This document shows positions 11,671-22,804 of a stretch of DNA of 64,000 bases, one piece after another; the stretch's first letter is position 1, and each line of letters starts with the position of its first letter. The notes beneath the pieces were generated by a model. That model was given only the letters and a program-made list of their open reading frames with translations. It was not told where the DNA came from and did no database searches. The position numbers were made by a program, and so were the translations under genes. Origin of the DNA: Neurospora tetrasperma FGSC 2508 (Eukaryota; Ascomycota; Sordariomycetes; Sordariales; Sordariaceae); the NCBI RefSeq assembly GCF_000213175.1, contig NW_009799099.1, positions 124,001 through 188,000 of the forward strand, read 5' to 3'.

Positions 11671-12050
11671 AGGGGATGAGATGATGAGGGACGGATGATG
11701 TCGATTCGATGATGGGCTGAGGTGGTGATCTGAACTTTTGTACATATGGATTTTCTCTTCGTTTGGTTATATTTACCTACTTGAATTACATTCACAAAAC
11801 ATAACTTGTGTGTTGTCTTCGGTCAGCATGAGCATATCCGCACGCATTTTGACAGGACTCGAAGGCGAAAACTGAAACGAAGGGAAACCGGAAGAGGAAA
11901 TGGAAAGGGGAAAAAGGAGAGAAGCTCGCACGGACCCCGTCCCATTCTGATGTTCGAGGGAAGGAACAACAGCAGTCAACTGCACCTGCCAAAACCAAGG
12001 AACACAAACACCAAAACAAGCAGGAACACGAGGTTAAAGGCAAAAAATAT
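11671..12050. other. 3' flank of GH6; purine-rich tract
   Basis: Contains GH6 downstream DNA and a purine-rich run near 11,860-11,925. No gene recognised. Confidence 0.4.
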
Positions 12051-12132
12051 CGACGTGGGCCTGATTCGAACAGACGCTCCCTAAGGAACCAGATTTCAAG
12101 TCTGGCGCGTTAGACCACTCCGCCACCACGTC
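12051..12132 (-). tRNA. tRNA-Ser (anticodon UGA)
   Basis: Read on the minus strand it is 82 nt: acceptor stem GACGTGG/CCACGTC with discriminator G, D-arm with GGCGGAGTGGTCTAAC, anticodon stem CCAGA/TCTGG with loop CTTGAAA (TGA), a long variable arm typical of class II tRNAs, and a T-loop TTCGAAT. The long arm plus TGA fits serine. No intron. Confidence 0.95.
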
Positions 12133-13827
12133 TTTGATGTTGTATATTGTTTCGTGTTGTACAGACTATATGACACCGCGCCCCCGGGGGGGGTCGCCAC
12201 GTGTCACGCTAGGTAACACCGTCTCACGTTTTCTGTTTGGCGCTTATTCTTCCAAATTAGTTATCTGTGTAGGGCTTGAAGCACAATTCTCATTCCCTTC
12301 AGCATTCATCTTTTGGAGGAAGCTGTTCAGGGCATGGTGTTGTGTTGGTGTTGGTTGGAAAGACGGAGCTGTACGGGGCCCGATCACGGCGCTTGCTATG
12401 GCGGAGATAGCATGCCCGGTATCGACGCATGGATGGAAAGTTTGCTGGTGTTGTATGGCATCTCCAACTAGATACCAAGACGATGGGAAAAGAAAAGAGA
12501 TAGAGAGTCAGAACTATGCGACACTCAGCTGAAAAGTTTAAATCATCGTCTCGAGTTGGTTCAGTGAGACAAGGTGAAGTTGTTGGGGAAAGTTACGTAT
12601 CTTTCATTACACAGCAGGATGAATACCGGTACGAAACTTACCGGTGCTCGTGCGCCGGACGGGGAGCGGTGAACTACGGCGTTGATTCCACTTTCCGTCC
12701 TCCTCCCGTTCTTTCCAACTTCCAAATCCCCGATCATCTTGTATGTTCTTTGGCACGCCTCCTCGCACTGAACTCATTGAACCACTCGCTATTACCGTGA
12801 CGAGGAATAACTGGGAACCAAGAAGCAAATGAATGTTACAACTCTTGCTTGTATACAACCATCACGTCACGTCACCCTTGGCATCATTCAACGCTTTCGT
12901 CTCCGTCGTTCCAGCTCGCAATCACCACTGACTGCCCTGCACTTGTGAAGCTCGGAAATATCCCCGGCGATACCAGCACACCGTAACCGCGATCATCTTC
13001 AAAAGGTGTTGCAGCGCACACAAAATCCACCAGCACTGTCGACCAGCCTAACCCAAGATAGCAATATCCCAGAAGATTACGTGCCTTAACTCCGAGGGTC
13101 TGCGGCGGACATAGGTATCTTCGTTCCACGCAAGCGACTGGCGGTTTCATTGCTCGCTGGTTTCAGGGCCTTCCTGAGTCAAACGATCAACGGTCGTGCT
13201 GTTTACCGGCAGTTCGGATACGACGACTTGTCCGACAGCATGGCTTCTGACATGAGTGATCGCCATTGAGGAGCACTTTGTGCGGCCGTCCAGTCGGGAT
13301 CGGGGATAGACAACCTCCGCGATGGGGTCCCGTTGGCTGACGGCTTGGGAACAAATGGAACTCCATGATAATGGATGGATATTGGATATCCAGCAGGATA
13401 AATAGGAGCAAATTCAAGTGGAAGCCCACATACCGATACCCCGAGCGGACCGGGCACCACTCATCGCCGAGTGATCCACTGCAGTGTCGGGACTTTGTTC
13501 GGGCGGGTTATGGGATGAAAAGATCGATTCCAGTCACCTGGTTCCGGGATCAGCAAGGCTAGAGGTACCGCTAGAGGACCGGAGACGGTAGCCACCAAGG
13601 TTCTTCCTCCACTCTATTCCCGTTAGAGTATTCTTTTAAAAGCGAGACATTATCCCATCCACCGGTTTACTTGCCTTCACTTACACCGTGACCAAGTGGT
13701 GTATAAAACCATCTCTTCGATCTTCAACTTTCCGTTTCCGCCAACTTCCCCGTACACTATATATTCCGGCCTGATAGCATCACAAGAACAACTCATCTTC
13801 AAGCACCTTTGAGTATCAACAGTAAAA
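12133..13827. other. Intergenic: tRNA-Ser upstream region and promoter of the FAD monooxygenase
   Basis: Short frames on both strands (60-132 codons) without any domain. A C8/G8-rich stretch lies near 12,180-12,195. The last 150 nt are the leader of the next gene. No repeat or RNA gene seen. Confidence 0.4.
13702..13708 (+). promoter_or_regulatory. TATA box of the FAD monooxygenase gene
   Basis: TATAAAA about 120 nt upstream of the ATG at 13828, followed by CCATCTC and C/T-rich leader. Confidence 0.5.
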
Positions 13828-15242
13828 ATGGCAGCGTCAAAAGACTCCAACCCCTCCCAACCAACCGTCGTCATTATTGGCGCCGGCCTCACCGGTCTTC
13901 TGGCAGCTCAAGCTTTGAAAAAAGCATGTTTTCTTCCACAACCCAACCCCTCTGCCTCTCCAACGAATCACTAACTCCTCGCAGCACGGCTTCACTGTCC
14001 TCATCTACGACTCGGAACCACACCTCAACTCCCGCCCGCGCGACTGGACCATTGCTCTCCACTGGGCTCTCCCAATCTTCTCCTCCCTCCTCCCGTCTTC
14101 GATCCTCGCCAACTTCGACCACGCTGTCTCCAACCCCCACCTGGACTTTGACGAGTGGGCGGAAACGCTGCCTATGTATAATGGCGAAACGGGAGATCTA
14201 ATGTTCAAGAGCGCAGTACCGGGGGCTAGGAGGATTACCAGGAGGGGACTTAGGGAGGTGTTGAGTGATGGGTTGGATATCGCTTGGGGACGGAAGGTGA
14301 CTAGACTGGATACTGAGTCAAATCCGGAAAAGGTAAAGGTCACTTTGGAAGGGGAGGAAGGAGTAGAGGAGGAGGTGTGGGCGGATTTCGTGTTGGGGAC
14401 GGACGGGGCGGGGAGTAAAGTCCGTGAGATCCTCTTTGCGGATCAAGAAAATGGAGAAGAAAAGGCAAAGGCGAAGAGGAGCGGGTTCATGATTGGGACT
14501 TGTGTTGTTGATTATCAAGATGAGGATGTGGTGCGAAAGGTGCTGGAGAAACATCCGGTCATGGCTATGGCGATGAGTCGAGGGGCTGTTGGGGCTTTTG
14601 GAGGTGACTTTTTACTTTGTTTACCTACCCAAAACCGAGAAAGGACGGGAAGCAATCACATGGAATAGGTATGACAGCAGCTAACACCCCACAGTCCAAT
14701 ACACAACCGGCACCCCTCCCTCCAACCTCCACCACACCTTCTTCTGGACCAAAATCTGGAAAGGCAGTCTCTCCACCACGCCCGACCTCCCTCGCAAGGG
14801 CCCCGAAGCCGTCCGCTACCTCAAACAATCCTGGCAAGGAGACCTCTCACCCGATTTCCAGTCCTTCGTAGACGTCACGCCCGAAGACGATACGCACACC
14901 CAGGCTTTCATTGACGAGATGGGTACCTGGATTGCACAGCCGTTTGATAATAGGGACGGGAGGGTAACGCTGGCAGGAGACGCGGGACATCCGATGCTGA
15001 TTCTGAGAGGACAGGGGTTCCAGCATGCTGTCATCGATGTGCAGAATTACGTACAGGCTCTGTTGGCGATCAGAGACAGTGGAGCGGATAGAAAGGATTT
15101 GGTGGCGGCGTATGATAAAGATATGGTGGAGAGAGGGAGCGAGGCCGCCCTACAAGCGCTGGAGGAGGCGGAACTGGCGATGGATGCGAAGAGTGTGGAG
15201 AAGATGTTGATGGTTAGGAAGGGACATGGGAGGAGTGTTTGA
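13828..15242 (+). CDS. FAD-dependent monooxygenase (PF01494-like)
   Basis: Exons 13828..13923, 13985..14603 and 14695..15242 give 420 aa. Intron 1 (61 nt) begins GCATGT and ends CGCAG with a CACTAAC branch: a GC-AG intron, since the nearby GT would break the frame. Intron 2 is 91 nt (GTGACT donor, GCTAAC branch). Motifs: VVIIGAGLTGLLAAQALKK (FAD-binding Rossmann GxGxxG, residues about 14-32), DWTIALHW, VLGTDGAGSKVRE (GD motif), and VTLAGDAGHPMLILRGQGFQ (FAD ribityl-binding GDAxHPM). Such enzymes hydroxylate aromatic or polyketide substrates with NAD(P)H; the substrate is unknown. It sits beside a LaeA-like methyltransferase in the same orientation, so a small secondary-metabolism pair is possible but unproven. 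Confidence 0.88.
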
Positions 15243-16554
15243 ACCTGCCTCTAGGTCTTAGCTGAGGCTTGATGACCGTTACGGTAGAGGGCTGGATCCG
15301 TATTGGGTCGTGTGGGTATGATGACAAATAGGAAAAGAAGACAGGATTCAGAGCAAGAGAAAGAAGAGGCCGAAAGGGGGAAAAGAAGCGAAGAGGAGGT
15401 CAATGTACCCACATAGAAGAGGCCATTCAGAGATGATGAAACACTGGTTGTTCTTGGTGTTGCTCACTCGCATTTGGTTTTCCCTTTTGAGAATCTGAAA
15501 GGAAAGAAAGGAAAGGCCGTCATTCGATAGACGTTACATACAGCGATACAGGTACCTACCTACCTACCTGTAGTGTACGGACCCATACAGGGCAGCCGCA
15601 ATGCGGGAAATCGAAACCATCCTGTGTCCTGGTCGAATCCTTTGAGTTTCCGCAATATTCGAATATCTAAATGTACGAGAAAGTAAACTCGGATTTTACG
15701 TCGGACTTGTTCAAGGAATTGGCGGATGAATTGGAAATCGGGAATAGGATCCGCGGATGTTCGTTTCGCTTGGTTGGCGATTTCAAGCGGCGGCACCGGC
15801 AGTTAGGTTTGGGGGGGATGGCCGATGTTACATTACATACTATGCGATGTTTTGCAGATTACGACGTCGTTGAAACTTTGAGCGTTTGGTAAGGTTGGAT
15901 GCTTTGTAATGGTCGTCCATCAACCAACAACGCTTTGTGCAATTCTCAATAAAAATCAGGGGAAGCGATGGAAGAGAGATAAACATCTGACAGGAGGGAA
16001 AAAGAAAAGAAACAAGAGATGAACGGACAGGGAAGATGACGCTGTTGGTTGGATGGGCTAGACCTGGGAGTAGGGAACCACGTGGGGCATGGTGGCGATC
16101 GGACGGGCCCGGGGAAGAAGGGATTGGGGCCCCGGAAAGCCGAGGTGGAGGATTTTGAGAATCTTCCGGGGATCGACCATATGGAAGTTGTAAGTGGAGG
16201 GAGGGTTCGTTAGTGATGATATCAACATGAGGATAGTATACATGTCCAGGTAATATTACATACTCACCTAGTGTTTCAGTCTGTCACTGAAGACGGCCAA
16301 GTGTGTGTATGTAAAATGTTACCCGACAGAAACCGAGATACCAAAAAGAGGGGAGGTACATACATACACATTACCGGACCTAACAGACCGAGACGAGAAT
16401 TGTACCTTAGCCGAGCTTACCTTCTGAATTACTGCGCGCAATATCACAATTGCCCATTCGAGACACTCAACTTGATCGTCGTCGTCGTCAACCGCACTCT
16501 TATGCCTTTGACCTTCCTACCTGATACTTTATTTTCCCCGATCATGGAACCTAC
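15243..16554. other. Intergenic between monooxygenase and methyltransferase genes
   Basis: Purine-rich stretch about 15,330-15,400 and a CCTA repeat at 15551-15572. Short ORFs without domains. Upstream of 16555 lies the leader of the methyltransferase gene with one or two short upstream ATGs (for example near 16,503 and 16,544). Confidence 0.4.
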
Positions 16555-17965
16555 ATGAATTCGCTGCGATCCAAGTTCTTTCACACCAAAATGCCGGGTT
16601 CTAGTGGTAGCAACCGACCAGCAGCAGCAGCAGCAGCCGCGGACAATGCGACTGTAACGTCGAATGCGCAAGGCCCCGCTGCACAGAAGAACAGTGTCGA
16701 CACGTCCATGTCAGCAAACATCACTTCCAACACTGTGTCAGACGCACGTCAGCAACTACTACTTCAAGACGTGGAAGCCGAAGAAGCTCACGAAGTTCCC
16801 CTCCTCGCTCCAACCACCACCTACGAGCAGCAAGCAACATCCTCATCGCAACTGAATTCCTCCAACAACAGCCACTACCATGACTCTCGCGAGTATGGCC
16901 ACCACCACGGCCCCCACCACGACAACATAGAAGCCGCCGGCCACGACTACGCCTCCGACTCGGACGAGTTCTCCCTCACCGAGGGCTACGAAACCCAATC
17001 CACCGGCAGCACATCCGCCACCTCGTCCATCTACGCGCACACCTACGAGCACGGCCGGCGCTACCAATCCTACAAGAACAGCCGCTACCCCATCCCCAAC
17101 GACGATGCCGAGCTGTCGCGCGAAGACATGAAGCACGCCATGCTTCTTGAGCTGCTTGACGGCCAAATCAGCTTTGCGCCCCTGGGAAAAAGTCCGCAGA
17201 ATATCCTGGACATCGGCACGGGGACAGGCATCTGGGCCATCGATGCCGGTGATCGATGGCCGATGGCGAGAGTCAGAGGGATGGATATCTCTCCTGTTCA
17301 ACCGGTCTGGGTCCCGCCGAATGTGGACTTTTTGGTCGATGATTGTGAGCAGGAGTGGTTGATGAGGGGAGAGCTGGATTATGCGCATTTTCGGTTCATG
17401 GCGATTGTGTTGAAGGATTTGCCCGTGGTGTTGGGGCATGCTATGGAGTAGGTCTTCTTTTTCTTTTCGTCCCATTACCTGCAGGTGGTGACAATCTGCT
17501 AACAGACCACAAAACAGAGCCCTTAAACCAGGCGGCTGGATCGAGTTCCAAGAACTAAACTGCGAAGTCTTCTGCGACGACAATACCATGCCCGATGACG
17601 ACCCAGTCAAGGTCCTCTATGACTTTAGTCAAGAAGCCTTTGCCAAGTTCAACATGAACATTACCATGCCCAAGATCCTCAGACGATTTCTCGCCGACGC
17701 CGGGTTCGTCAATATTCAGTGCGTCGTCAAGAAGGTGCCCATTGGTGTCTGGGCGAAAGATAAGACGCTGCGGTTGGTGGGCATGTATCAGAAGATGGCC
17801 ATTCTGGAAATCATGGAGGCACTGGCGGGCAGACCGTTTGATGCCCTGGGATTAGATCCGGTGCAAAGGGAGATGATTTTGATGGACGCCAGGAAGGGGT
17901 TGGATAATCCGAGGGTGCATCGGTATTTCAACTATTATTTCTGGTTCGCGCAGAAGCCGTTGTAG
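16555..17965 (+). CDS. LaeA-like SAM-dependent methyltransferase
   Basis: Exons 16555..17447 and 17518..17965 (70-nt intron, GTAGGT donor, AACAG acceptor) give 446 aa. Residues 1-180 are disordered: an Ala run, Ser/Thr/Gln/His-rich segments and a His cluster. The core has the usual fungal entry RYPIPNDDAELSREDMKH, then motif I NILDIGTGTGIWAIDAG, the acidic strand RVRGMDISPVQP, PPNVDFLVDDCEQEW, and ALKPGGWIEFQELNC. These mark the LaeA-like class, some members of which control secondary metabolism and development in the nucleus while others are biosynthetic methylases. An in-frame ATG at 16591 is an alternative start. The target is unknown. Confidence 0.85.
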
Positions 17966-18606
17966 GCTGGGCGCGGAGGTACAGGTTGGGAAAAATGAAT
18001 GGCATTGGAGTAATGGGCATGGGAAACAGGCATTGTGGGCCTCATAGCGTTGGTTTAATCTTTTGGATGCAGCAGCCGGTTTGCCATCTCCATGTCTTTT
18101 CTTTGGAATATAGGGAACAGAATACCCGTACATACAGCAAGATGTATATACTCTGGGTGGGCGGACTGGGCCTGAACCGATGGCGTGATCCCTTTTGTTC
18201 CTGAACCTTAATCCACCCCTTTCTACAAGCACCAAATGACGAGGATGATGACTCTAACAATCTCAACCCCCGCTGCCCGATGTTGTTACAGCTTCAATCT
18301 ATTCTCGCTTCGATAATGAAGCCTTCGGTACCTCTTGGTAGGTAGGATTCCGAGAATTGGACAGCGCGGTCATGGAGGATTTGCCCATCTCTAGGCACCA
18401 CAGGTACCATTTGTTGTCTTTCCCTTTACCGGGGCTTGCTCTTGTGGTGGCTCGTGGTTTCCAGTCGCTTTTGGAGTAGTGAGGAAGGAGTGGGCTCAGA
18501 TGTGGTTGCGGTACTGGTATTGGTGTAATGGTTCGGGATCGTGTTGTTGCTATAGCTGAGGTATTGCTGCCGCTGATGTTGTAGGTACCTCTACCTAGAG
18601 GTAGTC
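17966..18606. other. Intergenic, convergent 3' flanks
   Basis: Lies between the 3' ends of the methyltransferase (plus) and the small Thr-rich gene (minus). A 110-codon minus frame at 18299-18631 is probably part of the latter's 3' UTR. Two CCTA/TAGG palindromes occur (about 18335-18345, 18581-18604). Confidence 0.4.
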
Positions 18607-18858
18607 TCACGCCAGCGTGGCCTTGCCGCATTCCGCGATGGTGGAGCTAGGCTCTTCGGCGTCGGGGTGAGGGGTGATTGGGGTCTGCTCGAGTTGAGCG
18701 AGGTAGTTGGTCAAGTTGTCGAGGGTGAGCTTGGGCTTGGCGGTTGTGGTGGTGACTGTGATGGTCGTTGTGGTGGTCGCCCTTGTGGTAGATGGCGGCC
18801 CTTGTGCTGGGTAGGGCATGTGGACGATACTTGCAAGGCTTTGGAATGACGGTGCCAT
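18607..18858 (-). CDS. Short hypothetical Thr-rich protein (83 aa)
   Basis: I do not recognise this gene. It starts in an excellent context (GACAAAATGGCACC). The product begins MAPSFQSLASIVHMPYPAQG, has a Thr-rich centre (TTRATTTTTITVTTTTAK), and ends with a more ordered part, PKLTLDNLTNYLAQLEQ then AECGKATLA. No signal peptide or membrane segment. The ordered tail and start context favour a real gene; the Thr run is low complexity. Upstream minus-strand frame is also open, so a longer N-terminus or leader intron is possible. Confidence 0.45.
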   Translation of the reverse strand: MAPSFQSLASIVHMPYPAQGPPSTTRATTTTTITVTTTTAKPKLTLDNLTNYLAQLEQTPITPHPDAEEPSSTIAECGKATLA

Positions 18859-19919
18859 TTTGTCGGTGTGAGAGAGTGGGCGAGCTGATGATGCTGAAAT
18901 ACCCTCGTCAGTATATTGTTGAAGGTAAGGAATGTATGAGAAGTACAACAGGCCGGCCGTATCACAGAATGGAAAGCTTTACCTGGAAAACTAAGGCAGC
19001 TTGGTGAACACCAACCAAAAAGGGGGAAGGATTAGCACAAGAAAAGACCGCCACCAAACAACAAAAGGAACCATGACCGACATAAAATATAAGTCAGCTA
19101 GATCTGGAGATGGTTTTATCTTTTTCTTCAGTTACATAGCACCAGGCGCGATACCTCGAATCAAGAATCTGGCCGACGATAATCGCGAGGCTTCCAGTCC
19201 CCGGCTCGCCGGAAAGAACCTCCTTGACCTTGAAGTTCTAGACCAAAACAACAAGACATGCGCCAATAACAACAAAAATGTTTACCAGCGCTTACATACC
19301 TACCTACCTACCTAACTCTACCCTTATAAGGTCTTGAGCTGCACCAGCCTATCAGCAGCAACTATGTGCGAATGAAATATCTTCTTCGATCTTCTGCCAG
19401 GGGAGGCTCGTTTCCAATAGCCGCCTGACATGGGCTACCAGCCTCCAGAGGCTAAGGGGATGCGGTTACACAAATAACTTCAACGGTCAATGGCGATCAC
19501 CCCCAGTCGCCAGAAGAAACGAAACTGCGCTGTGCCTTACATGCCCTGGTAAGCATCATCAGAATGAGTTCTCAAATGCCGATCCAGGGTTGAACCCCGA
19601 GTGTCTCACAGAAATCTCCAGTCGCACCAAGTACGCTAGCTTTCAAGCAGTCAGAGTTGTTGTTCCAGAGTCCTCGGCACAGATAATGGTGCTTTTTAAG
19701 CTACTCCAGCGTTCAAAAGGTATACCTACTCACATCCACATACAACACACACAAAGCCCAAAATCCTCGCGGACTGTAACGCCTTCCCAGAAGAAAGCCG
19801 TCAGTCCGATCCTACCACGTTTTCGCCATCGATGCGCCACGCTTTGCTTGCAATATCCAACCCAAAAGAAAACCCTAGGTAAAAAAGTAAACCAAAGGAT
19901 CAAAAAAAATCCAACCAGG
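18859..19919. other. Intergenic
   Basis: Promoter side of the small Thr-rich gene and 3' flank of the coiled-coil gene. A CCTA repeat lies at 19297-19314. Frames here are short and lack domains. Confidence 0.4.
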
Positions 19920-22804
19920 CTAGCTCCATGCCATCTTGAGCCCGTCCCACTGCGCATTACATGCTTCATCTCTAAGACCCACCTTACCAGCCACCGACGT
20001 GCTCTTCTCCGACATAGTCGTAGACCTTGTCATCACATGTAACTCCGCCGCGCCTCCCGTTCCTATGATGCTAGAAGACGTGTTGCTGCGTGCGTGTGAT
20101 ATTGACATCAATTGCCCCTGCGCAGTCGGCACTGGGATTTGTGGTGCTGGGGTTCCATGTCCTACCAGAACCCGAGCCTTCAACCACACTTTTGACGTCT
20201 TGCTCGGCTTCGTATCAATATCATCATCACCACCGGACCCAATCTTCAAACTCTCAACAGCTGGCTGCACAACCATCAACACTTGTTTTCCATCATCGTT
20301 TCCCGGCGGCTGCGGTGTCTGCCCAGCCATCGTTCTCTCCAAACCTTGCTGCTGCGCCCAACATAACTCCACCAACCTTCCACCTGCCTTGTACACCTGC
20401 CCTCCCAACGCCGCGAAACCCGCATGAAACCGTATCGGTCCCGGCCTCGCCCAAAACTGGCAAGAGAACCTCAATGCGTCATCGATGTGCTCCGTCAACG
20501 AGCGCTCCAGTCTGACGATGCCCGCTGGATCTTGATCCTGCAGCAGGAAACGGGCAACACCGGAGAGGAAGCGATCTTTGAGGCGGCGGGCGTAGTTCAG
20601 ACGGGACTCGATGAGCATGCGTTTGGCTTCGATACCGTTGGCGGAGGAGGAGGAGGATGACGTGGAGGAAGAGGGGAGGGAGATGCCAGCGGTAGCGAAG
20701 AGGTGAACTAGGGAGGCTTGAACGTGGGCGGGGGATGTGGAGGAGGTTGGATCTTCGCCTTGAGCTGTTGGATTAGTGGTTTAGTAAATGGTGGGAGAAG
20801 ATGGGGCGGGAGGGGAGGGGATGGCTTACCCTTGGTGAGCATATGGAACATGTTTTCCATTTCAGCTTTCATGGGATAGGCCAAGCTTGATGCGCTGATG
20901 GGATCGTGGTGGTGGTTCAACGGCAGATTTGTAGTGAGCAGGGAGAGCGGTTTTCGTGCGTTCTGAGCTGATGGGACGTAGAGGTTGCGAGACGGTATGG
21001 CGTTTGACATTGAGAAGTCAAAGTGAAAGCCGCCAGGTGAGATGGCTGTAGTTGGAGCCATGTAGGGACTCTCAGGGGTTCCAGATGAGATGGCGTTGAA
21101 GACCCAGAAAGGAGAGGACAGCGCTTCTGAGCAAATGAAATTGGCTAGTATGCTGTGCAGCAATGTCTGGACCATCTCGGTACTCCCGACCAGAAGCTCG
21201 CTGGGCAGCTTGTGATCATCTGTGATCTTGACGAAGTCTTTGACGCCATCGCAAAGCTCGTGAAGCTGGAGAGGGTGTAAGCCGGTCAATAGCCTGTTCG
21301 GATCCTTTGATGCGTAGTCCCGTGCCCAGGCATACCATGTCTCATCGCGCTCTGCGAACCAGGCTTTGATTTCCTGGTTGGACAACAATCCAGGAGTGGG
21401 CTCGAGTGCCGGCGCCAGCTGTGAGCTGGAAATCGTAAGATCGATGATTTGCTTCTCCTGTCGCATGGTCTGCGCTTTCAGCTGTTGCGCTTCAGCGAGC
21501 AGCATCTTCTCCCTTTCTTTGACGCTCTGAAGCTCATCCTGCCATTGCTCCCGACGGGTCTCGTGGTGCTTCTTGAGGATGGCCAATTGTCGGACAAGAT
21601 CCTGGTTCTCGGCAAGTAGGTCCCGTTCTGTTCGTTGCAGAGCGGCAACTCTCTGATACAAGCCACGGTTCTCCAGCATCAACTCTTTCTCGTGGTCAAC
21701 AGTCTGGTTCTGGGTTGGCGTGAACTGTGTTGGCTGAGAGACCATGGACTGAGGCGTTTGAGGTCTGGTCAAAACAGGTGTTTGTTGGGATACCATAGAC
21801 TGGGATGTTTCGGATGCCGCAAACCGTGGTATTGCCTGTGGCGTTGGAGACTCTGCTGTCTGGAATGTCATGAACGCTTGCTTGGATGGTTCCAACGACT
21901 GTAAAAATCTATTGACCTTGTCGGTCGCGATTTCGCGGTCGTTATCGTAGCTCCTTTCATGGGCGAGGAGGCGTAGCTTATTTGCGCTCGCTCCCCTCCG
22001 GTGAGTAGATTGTGACCTGTCCCTTTCCCGTGCTCGCTCCCGATCCCCGTTTCTCTCCTTCTCGCCTTCTCTATTTCGCTCGATCTCCTTTAGTGAAGCG
22101 TGGACAGCGGTCGTATGCTGAATGCGTTCATGAGCCTCCCTTGTAGCTTGGGCCGCCGCTTGTAGAGTGCTTCTACTATGACTACGTTCGCGATTGTCGC
22201 GAGTGTCGAAGGACTGCTGTGTAGCACTCCTTCTAAGGCTCGGCTGGCGGCTCGCTGGACTCTCTAGGACTTCTCGAAGATCTTGACCTTCACGACCTTG
22301 GCGCTGTTCACTTCTTGATCGCGACTGAGAGTGATGATGCCTCGATCGTGTACGGCTATGACTTTGGCTGTGATGCGTCTCACTCTGTCCATCCCGCGAC
22401 TGGCTGCTCCAAGACTGATAGACTTTTTGCACCAATTCTGTAGCCGACGGATTCTGGGGGATGTTTTGTTGAACGAGATCGCCGAATTGCCCCAATGTCG
22501 AAGTTGGCGTGTCTGGCACCTCAGGAAGCGGGAAAAGCGGAGGAGAGAAGGCTGCGCTGCTTTCTGAATATGGTGAGAAGACGCGGTTGAATGGCTCGAA
22601 AATGGTCGCTCTAATCTGGGGACTCCCGTTCGTTGGAGTCGAATGGTCAGAGGAGCCCATGGAAGATTCAGAGTCCCTCTGAAAGAGCAAGCCTGGGTCT
22701 CTCCATCGATCTGGAGAGACTGCCTTGGATCGAATGTCTGTAAGTGATCGCTTTGGGGATACTGTCTTGGACCCGAGGTCAGGCTGGCGCGAGCTGTAGC
22801 TCAT
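19920..22804 (-). CDS. Large coiled-coil hypothetical protein (939 aa)
   Basis: Exons 22804..20830 and 20764..19920; a 65-nt intron with GTAAGC donor and AACAG acceptor joins FHMLTK to AQGEDPTSSTSP in frame. The start at 22804 (MSYSSRQPDLGSKTV) sits in a good context; the frame runs 67 codons further upstream without a better ATG. Residues about 1-150 are Ser/Pro-rich with repeated SP sites (KTVSPKRSL, KAVSPDRW), then an Arg/Ser/His-rich stretch (SRTRSRHHHSQSRSRSEQ), then a Gln/Pro region, then a coiled coil around ENRGLYQRVAALQRTERDLLAENQDLVRQ, and a helical C-terminal half (WFAERDETWYAWARDYASKDP; RLNYARRLKDRFLSGVARFLL; FWARPGPIRFHAGFAALGGQVYKAG). I cannot name the family. The layout suggests a scaffold or cytoskeleton-linked protein. 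Confidence 0.8.

Noticed and set aside
12134-12532. 132-codon frame next to tRNA-Ser
   Set aside because: No domain, begins in the flank of the tRNA, and includes a GC homopolymer stretch.
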